From the NCBI GenBank assembly GCA_022414725.1, contig JAJSRW010002111.1, forward strand, positions 1 to 64,000: 64,000 nucleotides of DNA. The letters run 5' to 3'. Position numbers and translations under genes: made by a program. Of this stretch, positions 60,243 to 64,000 are shown one piece after another; the stretch's first letter is position 1, and each line of letters opens with the position of its first letter. This DNA comes from Microglena sp. YARC. Its lineage: Eukaryota > Chlorophyta > Chlorophyceae > Chlamydomonadales > Chlamydomonadaceae. The notes under the pieces were generated by a model that was not told where the DNA came from, did not search any database, and was given only the letters and a program-made list of their open reading frames with translations.

Positions 60243-60365
60243 CTGTTTACAGTTTTTGTTTTATTAAATATACTGTATGATATTTTTAAAATACAGGGGC
60301 ATCTGCAGGTTGTTGTAATTTCTTGATCCGGATATCCAAAATTGTAAGAAATTTTCTTGAATGCA
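60243..60365. other. Intergenic spacer
   Basis: AT-rich, 123 bp, upstream of the thioredoxin gene and after the end of the glycosyltransferase/methyltransferase gene. No motif recognised. Confidence 0.3.
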
Positions 60366-62181
60366 TCATGGCAACAAGGGGCGTTGGAAGACCGCAACGA
60401 CATCCTCCGGCACCCCCTTGACGTTTCTAAGGTCATACCACTTGTGGGTCGCGAGACCACTCGCGGTAGCGATTGCATCCATCTCGGACACGAGAGACGG
60501 AATATCCTGGTGGGCGGATCCGACAATCGCGGACTCTATCACGAAGAGCCCCCCAGGTTTCAGATACGGAGCGAACGCTTGCAGCGCACCCACCTTGGAC
60601 GCAGAGGTGGTGTGCACGATTAGGTCAAATTGCAGGTCCAATTGCCGCGCGAACTCGTTCGAAGATCCCTCGCCATGCACATACGTTATCATGGAGTTGT
60701 CGGGACTCTCTTCGATAGGCGGGTCGGTAGGCCCCACACTGCTGACGACCGCGGCATCCGGGAAGAACGAGGACAATGCATTTGCGAACGCCCCCGCCTG
60801 CTGCACGCCGATTTCGAGAATCGCTTCAAGGGAGTCGTTCTCGCGAAAAGGGTCAAACAGGAAAGCGTACAGGGGGGCGTAGGCGTGAACCGAGCTTTTA
60901 AGTGACTTGTGAGATCGCATCGCCTCTTCGAAAGTCGCGTAAAAACTCGGCGGTAAGGATTGTTGGTATGATGCTTCACTTTGTGGATCAAAAACAACAC
61001 TTATCTCTTCCGCTCTACGTTTTGAAGAAGTTTGCCACCTGGTAGTTTTCGTAGTATACGGATTCTCCTCCCTCGCTCGCACTAGAGTGCTTGCTGGGAA
61101 GTCGTTGTAGAGCAGTGCTTCCCACGACCAATCCACAATGGCCCTATCAAGGTTAGAGTTCATGGTGGGATTCATGTTCAATCTCTTGCGTAGTACAGCA
61201 GACTCGGGGTCGGGATCGTCGGCGACTTGATTGAACTCTTCAGGGTCAACTGGGTTTCGCCCAAGCACGTCTCTGAACGCCCTAAGCGCAAGAAGGCGGC
61301 GGAGGAATACGTCGTAGTACTCTATCTTATGTCCGCACAAGACCCCGAGCTCTATGTACTTCTGGCACTCGGTGTGATTGCGACGCACTTCCTCGATGCT
61401 CTGTTCTTCGTTGATGTCGCGGATGTTGACGATATACGGAAAGGTTCGAAGGACGCGGACTGCGCTCTCGACCTTGCGACGGAAACCGGTCTCGTGGAAG
61501 TGAAGGAGTCCTAGGAAATGGGAACGCACCTTGCATCCCGTCTTCACTGTGGCCTGGTGGCACCACATCTTCATGTAAAGGAACTCCGAAGCGCGCACGA
61601 TGAGTTTGTCCCAGTTCTGGTTCTTGAACCGCGTAATGTTGGTCGTAGGGCGCGGGTACATGCCTCGGGATAGGTCGTAGGTATCGTCATTTGGGTCGAC
61701 AGAGGATCCCAGAACGGACCCGTAGTTGACGATGGAGACGTCTTCCGGGAGAGACTCAAGGTACGCGCGAACGTCGATCGGCCTCAGTCTGAAGAGGGGT
61801 CGTTGGGAACTCATGCTGAACACGAACTCGTCGGTCTCTAGAGGGAGGATCCACTCGCACGAAGGTGCGACCTCTCGCATGTGCTCGCTCATGAACACAT
61901 TGGCAGAGCTGAAGTCTCGCTTATCAAGCTTGATCTGGACACCGCGGGTTGAAGAGTACCACTCGTACACATCCAGAACAGACCTGGCACGTGCTCCCGT
62001 TGTCTACCACGATCACGTTTTCGTACCCGAACAACTCGCCGTAGTACGTGATAAAGTCCTCTATCAAGAAGCTTTCATCTTTAGTGAGAAGCACAACCTT
62101 GGCGAGAGACTTGGTCTCAAGAGACTTGTTATAGCCGACTTTGTCGAAGACGTTCGATGTTGCGTTGTTGTGGGGCTGCAT
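60366..62181 (-). CDS. Glycosyltransferase (GT2/92-like) plus methyltransferase
   Basis: From the ATG 62179-62181: VVLLTKDESFLIEDFITYYG and YENVIVVDNGST, the start of a GT2/GT92-type transferase. Near 61990 the frame changes (no long homopolymer); after it SVLDVYEWYSSTRG, an ETDEF block (about 61835) as metal site, and HFHETGF close the transferase. A 100-residue linker leads to a class I methyltransferase-like domain: LEAILEIGVQQAGAFANAL in motif I, FDLIVHTTSAS and YLKPGGLFVIE further on. Total about 600 residues. It probably adds and methylates sugars on a virion glycan. Confidence 0.65.
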
Positions 62182-62263
62182 TGTGATTGTGATACACACA
62201 TTATTAAGATTTTGGAACAATTAAATGAGGTGTTTTTGAACGAACTTTTTTATTTACAGAAAC

Positions 62264-62362
62264 TCAGCTTCCCATTCGAACCTGGAAAATATCGCAATAG
62301 AATGTCAATAGCACGAGGAAGCACACCAACACAATAATCCCAATGATCGCAATAAATTGCAT
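62264..62362 (-). CDS. Very small membrane protein
   Basis: 32 residues: a single hydrophobic segment (FIAIIGIIVLVCFLVLLTFY) with a short polar tail. An ATG at 62360-62362 is chosen; the frame is open further upstream but polar and unsupported. Confidence 0.35.
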   Translation of the reverse strand: MQFIAIIGIIVLVCFLVLLTFYCDIFQVRMGS

Positions 62363-62626
62363 TGCTTGTTCGTGTTGGTTGTTTTGCGTACTGATACAAA
62401 AAAACACAGATGTTTGAAACAATTGTGTACAGAGTGTCCCAAAATTAGTTGAGGACAAATGTATAATGTAATTTTAAAAACGCGACATGTCAAGACCATC
62501 CCTTGTGGATGACGAAGAACATACAAAAAACATTCATACAGGAAACGTGTGCATCATCGCATCTTACCCATTTCTTCTTTCGGTCGGATCAACGCATTTC
62601 ATGTCAACCCGAAAACAACTTGTAAA

Positions 62627-62788
62627 ATGGACACTCCTGAATGCATGAATATACCGGTGTCAAAGGATCACCTGCAGGTTTGGTACTCGGATAGCGACGT
62701 GATCATGATCACACGAACGAGTCCGGGAAGTCTCAAGCGCGTGTACGCGGACGCGAGCGCGTTGTTCTGTTGCGCAAGATTGATTTGA
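62627..62788 (+). CDS. Small hypothetical protein, 53 aa
   Basis: Starts at the ATG 62627 (MDTPECMNIP) and ends TGA at 62786-62788. It has a beta-rich look (LQVWYSDSDVIMITRT) and three Cys. No family. Confidence 0.35.
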   Translation: MDTPECMNIPVSKDHLQVWYSDSDVIMITRTSPGSLKRVYADASALFCCARLI

Positions 62789-62802
62789 TTTGTCAAAAAA
62801 AA

Positions 62803-62812
62803 AGGTGTAAAG
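62803..62812 (+). promoter_or_regulatory. Putative promoter motif AGGTGTAAAG
   Basis: Identical to the RNR2 motif at 39818-39827; lies 77 bp before the next start. Confidence 0.35.
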
Positions 62813-62889
62813 GAATAAGAGTTTATGTTTATTGAGTCGTAAACGAACATCGGTTTGATCACAAGATTTGTACGATATCGAATTTCACA

Positions 62890-63633
62890 ATGGCCATTTC
62901 TGCATGTATCATCTGGCGTAAACGCATGGACGAGTACGGATACTACATGAGCAGTGTCATGCGTCTGGATATGCTGACGGAACCTGCGGCCACCCGAGGA
63001 TTGAGGCCATCCGACTTTTTCGATGAGAAGTTCAAGGTCAAGTGGATCCGCAGAACGGAGATCCAGATGCGAACAGTGTTTCAAACGCATTGTGTGTGTT
63101 ATCCGAGGACTGCAGCGTCAAGGCTTCTTCGCGCACCCCCGATCGCCAACCCGTGCGCCTGGCTCACCAAGGGTATCTCGGACTTTGATGACGACGAGTT
63201 TGAGACCCCACGCAACATGAAAGACATGGAGGACTTCGAATCGAACATCCCACCATACAACGAAAAGAACATCGTGACACCCATTCGCCCACCCGTGAAG
63301 ATGCCGCCACCCCCCCCAAAGAAGAATAATGTCTTTCAAAAAGAAGAACTCGGAGGTCGTCCCAGAGAAGAACGACGACACGGTGGTCCCAAGAGAAGAA
63401 CGGAGGTCGGAGAAGTCCCAGAGAAGAACGCGGTGGTCGTGAACAAGTACGAACACGATGATGACAGCATGTCCCATCATTCTTCCAAGTATTCGTGCAT
63501 CGATGTTGGAATGAGTACAAGCGCAGTTACATCCGCTCATGTTGGAGCCGATAACAACCTGTTGCAGGAGATGAAGACAATCACGTCTTTGTTGCGCGCC
63601 ATCGTGCTCAAGATGGGTGTAGACCCCTCGTAG
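62890..63633 (+). CDS. Hypothetical protein, 247 aa
   Basis: Intact from the ATG at 62890. The first 90 residues form a compact basic domain; a Pro-rich linker (PPVKMPPPPPKKN) follows; then a charged stretch in which another frame reads repeated VVPEKN-like units, so a pair of compensating shifts near 63330 and 63430 cannot be excluded. A final amphipathic helix (LLQEMKTITSLLRAIVLKMG) closes it. No family recognised. Confidence 0.5.
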   Translation: MAISACIIWRKRMDEYGYYMSSVMRLDMLTEPAATRGLRPSDFFDEKFKVKWIRRTEIQMRTVFQTHCVCYPRTAASRLLRAPPIANPCAWLTKGISDFDDDEFETPRNMKDMEDFESNIPPYNEKNIVTPIRPPVKMPPPPPKKNNVFQKEELGGRPREERRHGGPKRRTEVGEVPEKNAVVVNKYEHDDDSMSHHSSKYSCIDVGMSTSAVTSAHVGADNNLLQEMKTITSLLRAIVLKMGVDPS

Positions 63634-63717
63634 AGTGTCTGTCCAACGGTCGCTGAGTGCGACGAATATGCACGTAAAACGTACAGAGAAGTGCGACAAC
63701 ATTACAGTCAACGGAAT

Positions 63718-63832
63718 ACAAATAAAATGAAACCGCTTCGTGTACGGCACATTTTACTGTTCCGCCGACTGTAGTGGAAGTGTGGCCATACACAATGAGA
63801 CGTCTCATTCCGTAGAGTGTACAGTTTCCATT
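63718..63832. repeat. Dispersed repeat copy h (compound)
   Basis: aataaaatgaaaccgcttcg, then cattttactgttccgccgac, then tgtggccatacacaatgaga and cattccgtagagtgtacag: two units in opposite orientation. It fills the spacer between two convergent genes. Confidence 0.65.
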
Positions 63833-64000
63833 ACTTGAATAGCATGGTGTATGGGATAGCTGTTGTCACAACTGCAATGGACATCATCATGTTCCGATAT
63901 GCCTTTGAAACCGCAATCCCTCGTGTAGGGTACTCGAAGAACCTCTTTTTCATCATGATTTTAGCAATGACAAACCCTAAAACTGTAAAGATGAGCGTTT
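63831..64000 (-). CDS. Membrane protein, partial (runs off the window)
   Basis: Minus-strand frame open from the window edge to a TAA at 63831-63833. It shows the end of one hydrophobic segment (TLIFTVLGFVIAKI), a basic loop and a second segment (MMMSIAVVTTAIPYTMLFK). The end resembles that of the membrane protein at 16392-16934. 5' end not in the window. Confidence 0.55.
   Translation of the reverse strand, partial: TLIFTVLGFVIAKIMMKKRFFEYPTRGIAVSKAYRNMMMSIAVVTTAIPYTMLFK

Noticed and set aside
1..64000. Bacterial or phage origin
   Set aside because: No Shine-Dalgarno pattern is evident, while eIF4E, MIF4G, PCNA, TBP-like, Erv1, Gypsy RT and intron-like splice sites are all eukaryotic or giant-virus features. 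S74 and G2 domains also occur in giant viruses.
1..64000. tRNA or rRNA genes
   Set aside because: I looked for cloverleaf-like and conserved rRNA stretches by eye and saw none; a covariance search would be needed to exclude them.

Overview
The window looks like a decaying stretch of a nucleocytoplasmic large DNA virus (phylum Nucleocytoviricota), most likely an endogenous copy in a eukaryotic genome or a virus genome heavily invaded by eukaryotic transposons. The viral signature is a ribonucleotide reductase small subunit next to a PCNA sliding clamp, an Erv1/ALR thiol oxidase, an archaeo-eukaryotic primase with a UL52-type zinc knuckle, two TBP-like proteins, an SF2/SNF2-like helicase with a RING finger, eIF4E and MIF4G (eIF4G-like) translation factors, chaperone-ended fibre proteins (peptidase S74 and G2 types), sugar-transferase genes, a membrane thioredoxin and many small membrane proteins. 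Genes lie on both strands, are tightly packed and often convergent with overlapping stop codons (RNR2/PCNA at 40905-40908; dioxygenase/prolyl hydroxylase at 15676-15679).

Layout. 1-2260: degenerate coding remnants. 2262-6110: an AT-rich island with broken genes. 6380-14430: a cluster of low-complexity, collagen-like, FN3, Gly-rich and fibre-like proteins. 14430-19150: oxygenases, Erv1, membrane proteins and a truncated unknown gene, cut by transposon remnants. 19150-24600: a Gypsy reverse-transcriptase fragment, a gene split by a transposon end, the MIF4G gene and a Fanzor fragment. 24600-29500: repeat-rich and membrane proteins. 29711-39798: a helicase gene split inside its RING finger by an 8,080-bp transposon (31047-39126) with 29-bp terminal inverted repeats and a 4-bp target duplication; this element itself carries a nested foldback-type element. 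39839-42514: RNR2, PCNA and an unknown gene. 42575-45985: a decayed element with Tc1/mariner-like transposase and Fanzor remnants. 45960-64000: zinc-finger protein, fibre protein, primase, the TBP-like pair, glycosyltransferases, eIF4E, ankyrin, thioredoxin and small membrane genes.

How it works together. RNR2, PCNA and primase serve DNA replication; the TBP-like proteins and helicase fit transcription; eIF4E and MIF4G suggest the virus carried its own cap-binding module; Erv1 and the membrane thioredoxin suggest a disulfide pathway; fibre, S74/G2 and glycosyltransferase genes suggest a decorated, glycosylated virion surface.

State of the genes. PCNA, primase, Erv1, eIF4E, MIF4G, the second TBP-like gene, the S74 protein and thioredoxin read open from end to end. 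Many others have frameshifts, mostly at homopolymer runs (possible assembly errors), but several have in-frame stops outside homopolymers and several are split by transposons, which points to real decay. I saw no tRNA or rRNA gene and no CRISPR array. All calls come from reading the sequence; no database search was made.
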